Origin: Streptomyces sp. cf386
GTDB taxonomy: Bacteria; Actinomycetota; Actinomycetes; Streptomycetales; Streptomycetaceae
NCBI RefSeq assembly: GCF_900103585.1
Contig: NZ_FNHV01000008.1
Span: forward strand, 62,001 to 126,000
Reading direction: 5' to 3'
DNA length: 64,000 nucleotides
Shown: piece after piece, positions 42,139-50,710 of the stretch
Layout: every line of letters starts with the position of its first letter
Numbering within the stretch: position 1 is the stretch's first letter
The notes under the pieces: generated by a model
The model's database searches: none
What the model saw: only the letters and a program-made list of their open reading frames with translations
Told to the model about the DNA's origin: nothing
Position numbers and translations under genes: made by a program

Positions 42139-43880
42139 CGGATATGAACGGGCCGGACGGGCAGGATGAGCGGGACAAACCGGGCAGGTTGCTGTCGGCG
42201 CGCATCGCACGGCGCGTCGAGAAGCGGACCCGGCACCGTGTGCGCGTGCCGCTGCGGACCCGGTTCCGGCGCACCCGGGGCCGGCGACTGCGCCTGCTGC
42301 TCTACGCCTTCCTCACGCTGGTCGCGACGCTGTGCGCGGCGGCCGTCCTGGCGTACCACCTGACGCCCATTCCGAAGCCGCACCCCGAGACCGTCATCCA
42401 GAGCACCGTGTTCCTCGACTCGGACGGCGCCTATCTCGGCCGGCGCGGACCGGTCGACCGGCAGGACGTGCCGCTGTCGGCGGTCCCCCGGCATGTGCAG
42501 GAGGCGGTGATCGCCGCGGAGAACCGGTCCTTCCGTACGGACAGCGGGATCTCGCCGAAGGCCATCGCACGGGCCACACTCGCGACCCTGACCGGCGGCG
42601 ACCCGCAGGGCGGCTCCACCATCACCCAGCAGTACGTGAAGAACGCGCTGCTGAGCCCGGAGCGTTCGCTGTCCCGCAAGGCGCGCGAGGCGATCGTCGC
42701 CATCAAGCTGGACCGCACCCGGACCAAGGACGAGATCCTGGAGGGCTATCTCAACACCGTGTACTTCGGCCGGGGTGCCGCCGGGATCCAGTCCGCCGCG
42801 CGCAACTACTTCGGCGTGGACGCGAAAAGCCTGACGGTGGCTCAGGGCGCGGCGCTCGCGTCCATCGTCAACATCCCCTCGTACTACGAGAAGGCGGGCT
42901 CCGATCCGAAGGTGACCGCGAAGCTGCGGGACCGCTGGGAGTGGGTGCTCGACGCGATGGCGGCGAGCGGCAGCATCACGGCGGGGCAGCGCGCCGAGGC
43001 ACGTTTCCCGGCGTTCCGGTTCTATCCGCCGGGCGAGACGGAGGGGCAGCGGCAGTATCTGATCGACGTCGCCGCGAAGGAGGCCGCCGACCGGCTCGGC
43101 ATCACCGAGGACCAACTGGCGAGCGGCGGCTACAGCGTGACGACCACCTTCGACCTGGCGCTCCAGGACAGCGCCGCGCAGCTGGTCCAGGAGCATCCCG
43201 GGGGCAAGGGCGGCGTCCGGGTGCACACCGCCGTCGTCGGGACGGTGCCCGGCGACGGGGCGGTCCGGCTGCTGTACGGGGGCTCGGACTACGCACGGCA
43301 GCCGTTCAACGACGCGGTGAGCGGGGCGGTGGAGGCGGGCACGGCACTGGAGCCGTTCAGTGCGCTGCGCGGGGCGGGCGAGCCCCTGCGCGCCCTGCTG
43401 CGGACACCGGCGCCGACTCCGCTGAAGCTGGCGTCGGCCTACGCGACGCTGGCGGCGGACGGCAGATACGCCGCCCCGTACACCGTCGCGCGCATCACCC
43501 AGGAGGGCCGGACCGTCTACCGGGCCCGTCCCGATGTGCGCCGGGTGCTGGACGAGAAGGAGGCGCTCGTGGCGGGCGCGCGCATGGGGATCGCGCCGAC
43601 GCCCGCCGAAGTCGGCTCGGCGGTCGGGAAGGGGTTCGTCACCGGCGGGGCGGGCGGCGGCATCACCCGGCGCACCGTGTGGAGCACCGGCTACGACGCC
43701 CGACTCGCCCTGACGGTCGCGCTGTTCGCCGACCGGGCGGGCACCAAGAAGGGCACGACGGTGCCGACGCAGCTACCGAACGAGCCGCCACCGGTCGAGT
43801 TCGCGCAGGGGGTGACGACGGGGATCTGGGAGGCCGCCACGAAGAGCGAGCCGCCCGCCTCCGTACGCCGACCGGGGTGA
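42135..43880 (+). CDS. Class A PBP-like protein: GT51 transglycosylase intact, transpeptidase site lost
   Basis: A 581-residue protein; GTG 42135 overlaps the upstream stop, and ATG 42144 is a possible alternative. A cytoplasmic basic tail and one membrane helix (about 55-75) lead to a GT51 domain with its conserved motifs: AAENRSF (catalytic Glu129), GGSTITQQYVKN and EGYLNTVYFGRGAAGIQSAA. In the C-terminal part the S-x-x-K motif is replaced by TALE (403-406). No S-x-N is seen, the usual K-T-G-T is reduced to VTGG, and the domain is shortened. It should polymerise glycan strands but not cross-link, unlike normal class A PBPs of 700 or more residues. Confidence 0.85.
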   Translation: MTDMNGPDGQDERDKPGRLLSARIARRVEKRTRHRVRVPLRTRFRRTRGRRLRLLLYAFLTLVATLCAAAVLAYHLTPIPKPHPETVIQSTVFLDSDGAYLGRRGPVDRQDVPLSAVPRHVQEAVIAAENRSFRTDSGISPKAIARATLATLTGGDPQGGSTITQQYVKNALLSPERSLSRKAREAIVAIKLDRTRTKDEILEGYLNTVYFGRGAAGIQSAARNYFGVDAKSLTVAQGAALASIVNIPSYYEKAGSDPKVTAKLRDRWEWVLDAMAASGSITAGQRAEARFPAFRFYPPGETEGQRQYLIDVAAKEAADRLGITEDQLASGGYSVTTTFDLALQDSAAQLVQEHPGGKGGVRVHTAVVGTVPGDGAVRLLYGGSDYARQPFNDAVSGAVEAGTALEPFSALRGAGEPLRALLRTPAPTPLKLASAYATLAADGRYAAPYTVARITQEGRTVYRARPDVRRVLDEKEALVAGARMGIAPTPAEVGSAVGKGFVTGGAGGGITRRTVWSTGYDARLALTVALFADRAGTKKGTTVPTQLPNEPPPVEFAQGVTTGIWEAATKSEPPASVRRPG

Positions 43881-43883
43881 GCG

Positions 43884-43909
43884 GCGGGCGCACGGCGCTG
43901 TGCGCCCGC
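43884..43909 (+). terminator. Terminator after the PBP-like gene
   Basis: GCGGGCGCAC pairs with GTGCGCCCGC (10 bp, 6-base loop), starting 4 bases after the stop. Confidence 0.7.
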
Positions 43910-43994
43910 GCACAACTGCAGGCGCTGCGGGCGTTCTGTTCCGCAACTTCCTTGCTGAATGCATCAATTGAGCGGTGCGGGGTACGCCGAGGCC

Positions 43995-45023
43995 GTGAGA
44001 ATAAGTGTGCTGGACACGGGCTCCAACACGGTCCGGTTGGCCGTGTGTGACGTGGGGGACGGGGTGCCGCTTCCGGTGCACACCGCGAAGTGGAAATTGC
44101 GCCTGTCCGAACAGGTCGGCAGCGACGGCTGCCTCGGGGAGGAGGCCACGGAGCATCTGGTCAAGGCGCTGAACGCGGCGGTGGAGACGGCGCGGCAGTG
44201 GGACGCGCCGGACCCGCTGGCGTTCGCGACCGCCGTGGTGCGCGACGCTCCCGACCGGGCGGACGTCCTGCGGGCCGTGCACAGCCGGACCGGTCTGCGT
44301 CTGCGGGTGCTGCCGGGTGAGGCGGAGGCCCGGCTGACGTTCCTGGGTGCCCGGCGCTGGATGGGCTGGCGTTCGGGCCCGCTGGCCCTGTTCGACATCG
44401 GCGGCGGCTCTTTCGAAGTGGCCTTCGGCCGCGGCAGGACGCCCGAGTTCGCGGCCGCCCTGCCGCTCGGTGCCAACCGTCTCACCAACGAGTTCTTCAC
44501 CTCGTCCGACCCTCCCGCGCCCTCCGAGGTGGCCGCCCTGCGCCGCTCGGTCCGCCATCAACTGCGGGACGTCTCCGCCCGCATCCGCTGGGAGCATCCG
44601 CAGACCGCCGTAGCCACCTCACGGACGTTCCAGCAGCTGGGGCGGCTGTGCGGCACCGCTCCGGGACGGCACGGCCCGTTCGTCGAGCGGGTCCTGCACC
44701 GGCGCGACCTCCGTCATGCGATCGACCGTCTGGTCCTGCTGTCCGTCGCCGAGCGGGCCGGACTTCCCGGCATCTCCGCCCCTCGGGCCCGGCAGAGTCT
44801 GGCGGGCGCGATCGTCGGGCACTCCGTGATGAAGCTCAGTGGCGTGAAGAGCCTGGTGATCTGCCCCTGGGCCCTGCGCGAGGGCATCCTCCTGCGCTAC
44901 CTGGAGGACGGGGCCGACTGGTGGGCCGATCTGGAGCGGCACGGGGAGTGGGGACAGGGCCTGGACGGAACGGCGGGCGGCCCACGGCCACTGCGCATGG
45001 CGAGGGCGTCGTCGGTGCCCTGA
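43995..45023 (+). CDS. Ppx/GppA family exopolyphosphatase-like phosphatase
   Basis: A 342-residue protein of the ASKHA fold. The phosphate loops are visible: SVLDTGSNTVRLAV at the start and LFDIGGGSFEVAFG near 130. GTG 43995 is preferred over the in-frame ATG at 43959 because relatives begin right at this beta-strand; neither start has a strong RBS. It should hydrolyse polyphosphate or pppGpp, linking to stress and phosphate metabolism. The gene appears to be transcribed alone. Confidence 0.88.
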   Translation: MRISVLDTGSNTVRLAVCDVGDGVPLPVHTAKWKLRLSEQVGSDGCLGEEATEHLVKALNAAVETARQWDAPDPLAFATAVVRDAPDRADVLRAVHSRTGLRLRVLPGEAEARLTFLGARRWMGWRSGPLALFDIGGGSFEVAFGRGRTPEFAAALPLGANRLTNEFFTSSDPPAPSEVAALRRSVRHQLRDVSARIRWEHPQTAVATSRTFQQLGRLCGTAPGRHGPFVERVLHRRDLRHAIDRLVLLSVAERAGLPGISAPRARQSLAGAIVGHSVMKLSGVKSLVICPWALREGILLRYLEDGADWWADLERHGEWGQGLDGTAGGPRPLRMARASSVP

Positions 45024-45101
45024 GACGTCGCGTGCCTGTCGGGGCGCACCCGTTCGTCCGGCCGTAAACCCAGTGGCGGACCCGGGCCTTCGCGAGCGAG
45101 C

Positions 45102-45677
45102 ATGCAACACATGGTTATGGCTGACGAACCCGCGCGATGGAGCCGGGCGACCGAGTACCCCGACATGTGGGTCGACCCGGACGACGACCCCCGCGAAAAC
45201 GACGGAGTCAGTCCGGACGGCGAATTGGCGACGCTCCAGGACTTCCTGACGAACTACCGCAGCACCCTGCGGATGAAGTGCGAGGGCCTGGACCCGGAGC
45301 AGCTGGCCCGCCGGTCGGTGCCGCCGTCGACGATGTCGTTGCTCGGCCTGATCCGGCACCTCGCCGAGGTGGAGCGGGACTGGCAGAACTGGATCACCGA
45401 CGGTGAGCCGCTGCCCCAGCTGTACGGCGAGCCCGACGGTGACTTCCTCGGAGCAGTCGCCGAACAGGCCGTGGTCGACGCCGCGTACGCCGACCTGGAG
45501 CGCGAGCAGGCCGCGACCGACGCCGCGCTGGCCGAGCATCCGGATCTGGGCGAGCGGGTGGGCAAGGACGGGGTCGCGGTGCGGGAGCTGATGGTGCACC
45601 GGATCGAGGAGTACGCCCGGCACTGCGGGCACGCCGACCTGCTGCGCGAGTGCGTCGACGGACGGGTGGGCCAGTGA
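45102..45677 (+). CDS. DinB-like (DUF664) four-helix protein
   Basis: Up to 191 residues; ATGs at 45102, 45111 and 45117 are all possible, with a weak RBS. The DinB fold is suggested by evenly spaced histidines in LIRHLAEVERDW and in MVHRIEEYARHCGHADLLRE, positions that bind a metal in this family. Some relatives are mycothiol- or bacillithiol-dependent transferases; no specific substrate can be given. Confidence 0.85.
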   Translation: MQHMVMADEPARWSRATEYPDMWVDPDDDPRENDGVSPDGELATLQDFLTNYRSTLRMKCEGLDPEQLARRSVPPSTMSLLGLIRHLAEVERDWQNWITDGEPLPQLYGEPDGDFLGAVAEQAVVDAAYADLEREQAATDAALAEHPDLGERVGKDGVAVRELMVHRIEEYARHCGHADLLRECVDGRVGQ

Positions 45678-45794
45678 GGGGCGGGCCTCTTCCGGCTGCC
45701 AACGGGTGAATACGGCCGGGTGATGCGTGGCGGCCGGCCAACAGCGGGAAGGGCATCTCGCGTACCGGACCAGCGACGGGCAGGGAGCATCCCG

Positions 45795-46115
45795 ATGCCG
45801 AAGTTCCTCGTTCAGGCCAGCTACACGCCCGAGGGCACCAAGGGGCTGCTCGAAGAAGGCGCGAGTGGGCGTCGTGCCGCCGTCGAGCAGGTCGTCGCCG
45901 ACCTCGGCGGCGAGGTCGAGGCCCTGTACTTCGCCTTCGGCGAGGACGACTTCGTGTGCATCCTCGACTTCCCCGACGCGGTCTCCATGGCCGCCGTCAG
46001 CCTCAGGGTCAAGGCCAGCGGCGCCCTCAACACCCGGGCCACCCCCCTCCTCACCCTTGAGGAGACCGACCAGGCCATCCGCCGGCAGGTCGCCTTCCGG
46101 GCCCCCGGCACATAG
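45795..46115 (+). CDS. GYD-domain protein
   Basis: A 106-residue alpha/beta protein. ATG 45795 has GGGAG about 8 bases upstream, and the sequence starts as the family does (KFLVQASYTPEG). It ends before a 15-bp terminator. GYD proteins are small ferredoxin-like-fold proteins of unknown function. Confidence 0.88.
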   Translation: MPKFLVQASYTPEGTKGLLEEGASGRRAAVEQVVADLGGEVEALYFAFGEDDFVCILDFPDAVSMAAVSLRVKASGALNTRATPLLTLEETDQAIRRQVAFRAPGT

Positions 46116-46138
46116 AGAGCGGCCAGTGAGCCACGCGG

Positions 46139-46174
46139 ACGGCCTGCCGGAAGTGACCGCTTCCGGCAGGCCGT
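46139..46174 (+). terminator. Terminator after the GYD gene
   Basis: A perfect 15-bp stem (ACGGCCTGCCGGAAG and its complement) with loop TGACCG lies 24 bases after the stop and 78 bases before the next start. Confidence 0.85.
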
Positions 46175-46251
46175 TCGTGGGTGTCGACGGCCTCGGCGAG
46201 GGAAAGGGGCACCGCGACGCCACGCACGCCGCCCGACAGAAAGCCGAGCCC

Positions 46252-47451
46252 ATGGCCATCGACCTCTCCGCCCTGCGGGCCCACTTTCCCTCCCTCGACA
46301 CCGGCCTCGCCTTCTTCGACGGACCGGGCGGAACGCAGACCCCCCGCCCCGTCGCCGACGCCATCGCCGCGACGCTGACCGGCCCGCTGTCCAACCGGGG
46401 CACCGTCGGCCCGTCCGAGCTCAACGCCGAGCGTGCCGTCGCCGACTTCCGCGCCGCGTACGCCGACCTGCTCCATGTGCCGGCGAACGGCATCGTCCAC
46501 GGCCGCAGCGCCACCCAGCTGACGTACGACTTCTCCCGCCACCTGGCCAAGGGGTGGAAGGCCGGCGACGAGATCGTCCTCAGCCGCCTCGATCACGACG
46601 CCAACGTCCGCCCCTGGCTGCAGGCGGCCGAGCGCACCGGAGTGACGGTCCACTGGATCGAGATCGACGCCGAGACGACGGAGCTGGACCTCGACTCGTA
46701 CGAGCGCGCCCTCTCCCCCCGGACCCGGCTGGTCGCGGTCACGGCGGCCTCGAACGTGCTCGGCACCAAGCCGCCCGTCCGCCGCATCGCCGACCGCGCC
46801 CATGAGGTCGGCGCCCTGGTGTACGTGGACGGCGTGCACTACGCCGCGCACCACCTCGTGGACGTACCCGCCCTCGGGGCCGACCTGTTCGTCTGCTCGC
46901 CGTACAAGTTCCTCGGACCGCACTGCGGGGTGCTCGCGGCGGCGCCCGAGTTCCTCGAAACCGTGCGCCCGGACAAGCTCCTGCCCTCCACCGACGCCGT
47001 GCCGGAACGCTTCGAGTTCGGCACGCTGCCGTACGAGACCCTGGCGGGCGCCACCGCCGCCGTCGACTTCCTCGCGGCGATGGACCCGGGCACGGCGGCC
47101 ACACGCCGGGAGCGGCTCGCGCATGCCCTGGGCGCCCTGCACGAGCACGAGCGGGTCCTGCGCACCAGGCTGGAGGACGGCGTGCGAGCGCTGGGCGACG
47201 CCGTCACCGTCCACTCCAAGGCCCCCGACCGCACCCCGACCCTCCTGATGACCCTCGAAGGCCGCGACGCCCTCCAGGCCCAGGTCCACCTGGCCGCGCG
47301 CGACGTGGTGGCACCGGCCGGCTCGTTCTACGCGTACGAGCCCTTCACCGCACTGAAGCTCCAGGACCCCGCCCTGCGCGCGGGCCTGGCCCCCTACAAC
47401 ACCACCGACGACGTGGACCGCCTGCTGGCCGGCCTCGCCGCCTTCCTCTGA
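46252..47451 (+). CDS. Cysteine desulfurase-like PLP enzyme (VC1184 subfamily type)
   Basis: A 399-residue class V aminotransferase-fold protein. The PLP lysine lies in CSPYKFLGPHCG, with upstream VYVDGVHYAAHH (Asp and His contacting the cofactor). The start FFDGPGGTQTPRPVADAI is typical of the cysteine desulfurase-like group that lacks the usual mobile-loop active-site Cys for Fe-S assembly. ATG 46252 is the first residue of the conserved domain; its RBS is weak. The substrate is unknown, and it is unlikely to be the housekeeping IscS/SufS. Confidence 0.85.
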   Translation: MAIDLSALRAHFPSLDTGLAFFDGPGGTQTPRPVADAIAATLTGPLSNRGTVGPSELNAERAVADFRAAYADLLHVPANGIVHGRSATQLTYDFSRHLAKGWKAGDEIVLSRLDHDANVRPWLQAAERTGVTVHWIEIDAETTELDLDSYERALSPRTRLVAVTAASNVLGTKPPVRRIADRAHEVGALVYVDGVHYAAHHLVDVPALGADLFVCSPYKFLGPHCGVLAAAPEFLETVRPDKLLPSTDAVPERFEFGTLPYETLAGATAAVDFLAAMDPGTAATRRERLAHALGALHEHERVLRTRLEDGVRALGDAVTVHSKAPDRTPTLLMTLEGRDALQAQVHLAARDVVAPAGSFYAYEPFTALKLQDPALRAGLAPYNTTDDVDRLLAGLAAFL

Positions 47452-47817
47452 CGGCTTCGGATCAGGCGCAGCCGCAGTCAGTACGTGCAGCCCGGTCGCC
47501 AGAAGACGATCGATCGGCCGGCCGGCCGCTCAGGGAAGACCGGAGGGGAATTCACACCTGCGAGCAGTAGGAACACCGACAGGAGCGCCGCGGCCACGCC
47601 GGGGGCTCCCCTCGAAGGGCCGAACCGCTCCTCGAACAGGCGCCCGTCAGCAGGGGCCCGTCAGACGGACGAGCCTGCCACCCAGTAGGGTGATTGAAAG
47701 TTTGAGAGTTCTCACCCAGGGCTTCTCCGCCGCGCTGCGTACCCTGGAATACGTCCGCGGCCGACCGCACCACCGAGAAGACCGGTTCACCCGAGCGAAT
47801 TCGAAGGAACAGCGAAC
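47452..47817. other. Gene-free stretch of 366 bases
   Basis: No convincing coding sequence is seen. Near the right end GGGTGA (47688-47693) and TCACCC (47712-47717) face each other across 18 bases, enclosing TGAG-AGTT-CTCA. This AT-richer part probably contains the promoter of the secreted protein at 47818. The rest shows nothing I can name. Confidence 0.5.
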
Positions 47818-48330
47818 GTGTCGTTGAAGAACAGTCGTCTCAGGCTCGCTTCCGTGGCGCTCATCGTGGCGCTCTCCGGCCTGGTCGCGGCGGGCCCCGC
47901 CATGGCGGCCACGCAGCCGTCCGTCGCGGCGGCGTCCACGGGGGCGCAGGAGCAGGCCCCCGCGGCCCCCACCGACTTCGTGGACCTGCCCACGAGCCCC
48001 CTCCCGGCCGACAGCGCGCCGCAGGAGTTCACGGTCACGTACCGCAACGACTCGTCGGCCGAACGCACCGTCGCCCCCCAGCTCCTCGTGACGTCCCCTG
48101 ACGCGGGTCCGTTCCTGACCCCCACGGACGTCAAGCTGGAGCGCCGCACCGCGCACGGCTGCTGGGAGACCGTCCGGCCCGGCGCCCAGACGGGCACGCT
48201 GTTCACCGACCTCACGGACGCACAGCGCACGCTGCCCGCGGGCGAGACCCTCACCCAGGTCTACCGGCTGACCGTCGTCAACCCGCAGGCCCAGGGCACG
48301 GTGGCCCCGAGGGTGGCCCTGTACGGCTGA
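47818..48330 (+). CDS. Secreted protein of unknown function
   Basis: A 170-residue protein; GTG 47818 has AAGGAA about 8-9 bases upstream. A clear signal peptide (SLKNSRLRL, hydrophobic core, AMA-AT cleavage) is followed by an Ala/Pro-rich stretch. The beta-rich domain resembles a bacterial Ig-like or DUF11-type fold (EFTVTYRNDSSAERTVAP, then L-T-Q-V-Y-R-L-T-V). A single late Cys is present. I do not recognise a defined family. Confidence 0.75.
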   Translation: MSLKNSRLRLASVALIVALSGLVAAGPAMAATQPSVAAASTGAQEQAPAAPTDFVDLPTSPLPADSAPQEFTVTYRNDSSAERTVAPQLLVTSPDAGPFLTPTDVKLERRTAHGCWETVRPGAQTGTLFTDLTDAQRTLPAGETLTQVYRLTVVNPQAQGTVAPRVALYG

Positions 48331-48346
48331 GCCCGTCTCCGACCGG

Positions 48347-49729
48347 TCAGTCGACGCCCCGCCCCGCCCTGAACCGGGCGGCGGCCGTCTCCAGGTCCAC
48401 GATCGGGGCGGGGTAGTCCAGGCCCTCCAGGCCCGCGCGGCCGGCTTCGTCGAGCCGCGGGAGACGGTGGACCGTCCCGGCGTCGAGATGCCGCAGCTCC
48501 GGGAGCCAGCGGCGTACGTACTCCCCGTCGGGGTCGAAACGGCGTGCCTGGACGAGGGGGTTGAGGAGCCGGTTCGGGCGGGTGTCCGTGCCGGTTCCGG
48601 CGGCCCACTGCCAGTTGAGCTGGTTGTTCGCGAGGTCACCGTCGACCAGCAGGTCCAGGAAGTGGCGGGCGCCCACCCGCCAGTCGACGTACAGCGTCTT
48701 GGCGAGGAAGCTCGCCGCTAGGAGTCGGGCCCGGCCCGGCATCCAGCCCTCGTGGCGGAGCTGGCGCATGGCCGCGTCGACGACCGGATAGCCCGTACGC
48801 CCGTCCCGCCAGGCCTCGATCTCCTTCGGTGCGTGGCGCCAACGGTCGTGCCGGGGGCGGTAGTCGTGGTCGGCCGCATCGGGACGGGCCGCCAGGACCT
48901 GGTGGTGGAATTCGCGCCAGGCGAGCTGGCGGACGAAGGCGTGCGCCCCGGGGGTGTCCTGGGAGCGGGCCCGGTGCAGCAACTCGGTGGCGGACAGGCA
49001 GCCGAAGTGCAGGTAGGGGGAGAGCCGCGAGGTCGCGTCGGCGGCCAGGTCGTCGTGCCGTTCGTCATAGGCGGACAGCGGGCCGGACAGCCATGACCGC
49101 AGCCTGCGCCGGGCCCCGGATTCCCCGCCTTCGGGCAGGCCCGGCGACGCGGAACCCGCCGCGAGGGACTCGGCTCGGGGCAGGTCGGCCGAGCGCACGT
49201 CCGGTACCCGTACCGCGTCCGGGGCCGGCAGCACGCGCCGCACGGAGAAGCTCTCCCAACGCCGGAAGTACGGCGTGAACACCGCGAAGTGGTCCTTGCC
49301 GCCGCCCGAGGGCGTCAGCGCCCCCGGCGGCACGGCCGTCAACGAGGCGTCGTGGACGCGCAGTTCACGCCGGTCACCCGCCAGCTCCGCACGCAGCCGG
49401 TCCTCGCGCCGTACCGCGTACCGGCTCACCCCGCCCGCGACATGCACCGCATCGGCCCCGGTCTCGGCCGCCACCCGACAGGTCTCCTCGACGACATCAC
49501 CGACCCGCACCACCAGCCGACCGCCCCGCTCCCGCAGGGCCGCGTCGAGGTCGGCCAGGCTGTCGGCGAGGAACGCCGCACGATTGGGCACGACGAACCC
49601 GGCGCGACGGATACCTGTGTCGACGACGAAGAGCGGGACCACGCGCTCCGCGTCCCGCAGAGCGGCCTGGAGCACGGGGTTGTCGTGCAGCCGCAGGTCC
49701 GCGGTGAACAGGGCGACGCAGACGCGCAA
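48347..49729 (-). CDS. phr: Deoxyribodipyrimidine photolyase (class I)
   Basis: A 460-residue protein starting at TTG 49729. The N-terminal antenna domain (about 1-130, starting VALFTADLRLHDNP) and the FAD-binding helical domain (about 200-450) are both complete. Signature segments include LSPYLHFGCLSATEL, GYPVVDAAMRQLRHEGWM and NNQLNWQWAAGTGTDT. It repairs UV-induced pyrimidine dimers using light. Confidence 0.93.
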   Translation of the reverse strand: MRVCVALFTADLRLHDNPVLQAALRDAERVVPLFVVDTGIRRAGFVVPNRAAFLADSLADLDAALRERGGRLVVRVGDVVEETCRVAAETGADAVHVAGGVSRYAVRREDRLRAELAGDRRELRVHDASLTAVPPGALTPSGGGKDHFAVFTPYFRRWESFSVRRVLPAPDAVRVPDVRSADLPRAESLAAGSASPGLPEGGESGARRRLRSWLSGPLSAYDERHDDLAADATSRLSPYLHFGCLSATELLHRARSQDTPGAHAFVRQLAWREFHHQVLAARPDAADHDYRPRHDRWRHAPKEIEAWRDGRTGYPVVDAAMRQLRHEGWMPGRARLLAASFLAKTLYVDWRVGARHFLDLLVDGDLANNQLNWQWAAGTGTDTRPNRLLNPLVQARRFDPDGEYVRRWLPELRHLDAGTVHRLPRLDEAGRAGLEGLDYPAPIVDLETAAARFRAGRGVD

Positions 49730-50042
49730 GGTTTCTCGATCCCCTGGTGGGTGAGGGCCGTTTCGACACGGGCCGGGTGGCCGGGTGGGCCCATTCGGCC
49801 GCGGCGGCGATGTTACGGGCCGAGCGGCCGAGGACCGCGGAACCCGCGCGGGTGCCGGTGGCCCGGCGCGTCGTCGTCCACCTGGTCACGGACGAGCAGG
49901 CGGGTGAGCTGCCCGCCGCCGGGCCCGTGCCCGTGTGACGACGCCGGTCCCGGGCCGACGCCCCGCCGACGCTCCGGCCTCAAAGTCCCTGCTCAGACGG
50001 CGAGTTCGAGGCGATGTCAGTGGCATCCCATAGGTTCGTGGC
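49730..50042. other. Gene-poor stretch of 313 bases with one doubtful small frame
   Basis: A plus-strand frame of 63 codons (49747-49938, GTG start) with a plausible soluble sequence (RVVVHLVTDEQAGELP) is present. It has no clear RBS and no recognised family. The region otherwise separates photolyase from the divergent gene at 50043 and should hold both promoters. Confidence 0.35.
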
Positions 50043-50663
50043 ATGAGTTCTTCGCTGAGCGTCCACCTGCTCGATGTCGCCGCCACGCGCGCCCTGGTCG
50101 GATCCCGGGACGACCAGTTGCTGGAGGTCATACGCGACAGGTTCGGCGACGACCTGACCCGCGACGACGCCTCCTTCCGCCACGAGATCGAGCAAGGCGC
50201 CCCGACGGCGTACGAGGCGCTGCGCGCGGTCGTCCACGGCGGGCCGTTCAGCGAGAACGAGGACCACGGCTTCCAGTACGGCTACGCCTACAAGCGGCTG
50301 TGCTCGCTCACCGGCACGTTCCTGGACAACAGCTGCTTCACCCCGCACCGGGGCGACTGGCTGGCGCAGGTCGACCAGGGCCTGAAGGCGCTCGGCGTCA
50401 CCGCCGTGTCCGTGGAGGACTTCGGCTACGGCGGTCTGCCCGCCCCGCTGCCGTACACCTTCACACCGGGCTGCGGTACCTGGACGCCCGAGGCCGTCGC
50501 ACGGGCACTGGAGCAGTTCGAGGCCACCAAGCGGGCGGTCGACGCGTCGGGCGAGGCGCCGCCGCTGGAGCCCGAGATCGTGGACGCCGTCATGCAGTGC
50601 CTCGGCTGGATGCGGCACGCGGAGGAACGGCCGGGCTTCGGGGTCATCGGCTTCCGCTCCTGA
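50043..50663 (+). CDS. Conserved hypothetical protein (DUF7691-like)
   Basis: A 206-residue soluble protein with no signal peptide or membrane helix. Notable segments are the start SSLSVHLLDVAATRALVGS and GYGGLPAPLP, FTPGCGTWTPEAV and CLGWMRHAEERPGFGVIGF. I place it with a set of actinobacterial proteins of unknown function on general resemblance only. It appears monocistronic. Confidence 0.75.
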   Translation: MSSSLSVHLLDVAATRALVGSRDDQLLEVIRDRFGDDLTRDDASFRHEIEQGAPTAYEALRAVVHGGPFSENEDHGFQYGYAYKRLCSLTGTFLDNSCFTPHRGDWLAQVDQGLKALGVTAVSVEDFGYGGLPAPLPYTFTPGCGTWTPEAVARALEQFEATKRAVDASGEAPPLEPEIVDAVMQCLGWMRHAEERPGFGVIGFRS

Positions 50664-50710
50664 CGGTTCGAGCGGCCCTCAGAGCGGCCCCCACCCCGTC
50701 GTACAGGCAT

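Noticed and set aside
49747..49938. 63-codon plus-strand gene between photolyase and the DUF7691-like gene
   Set aside because: No convincing RBS or family; listed only as a doubtful frame in the intergenic entry.
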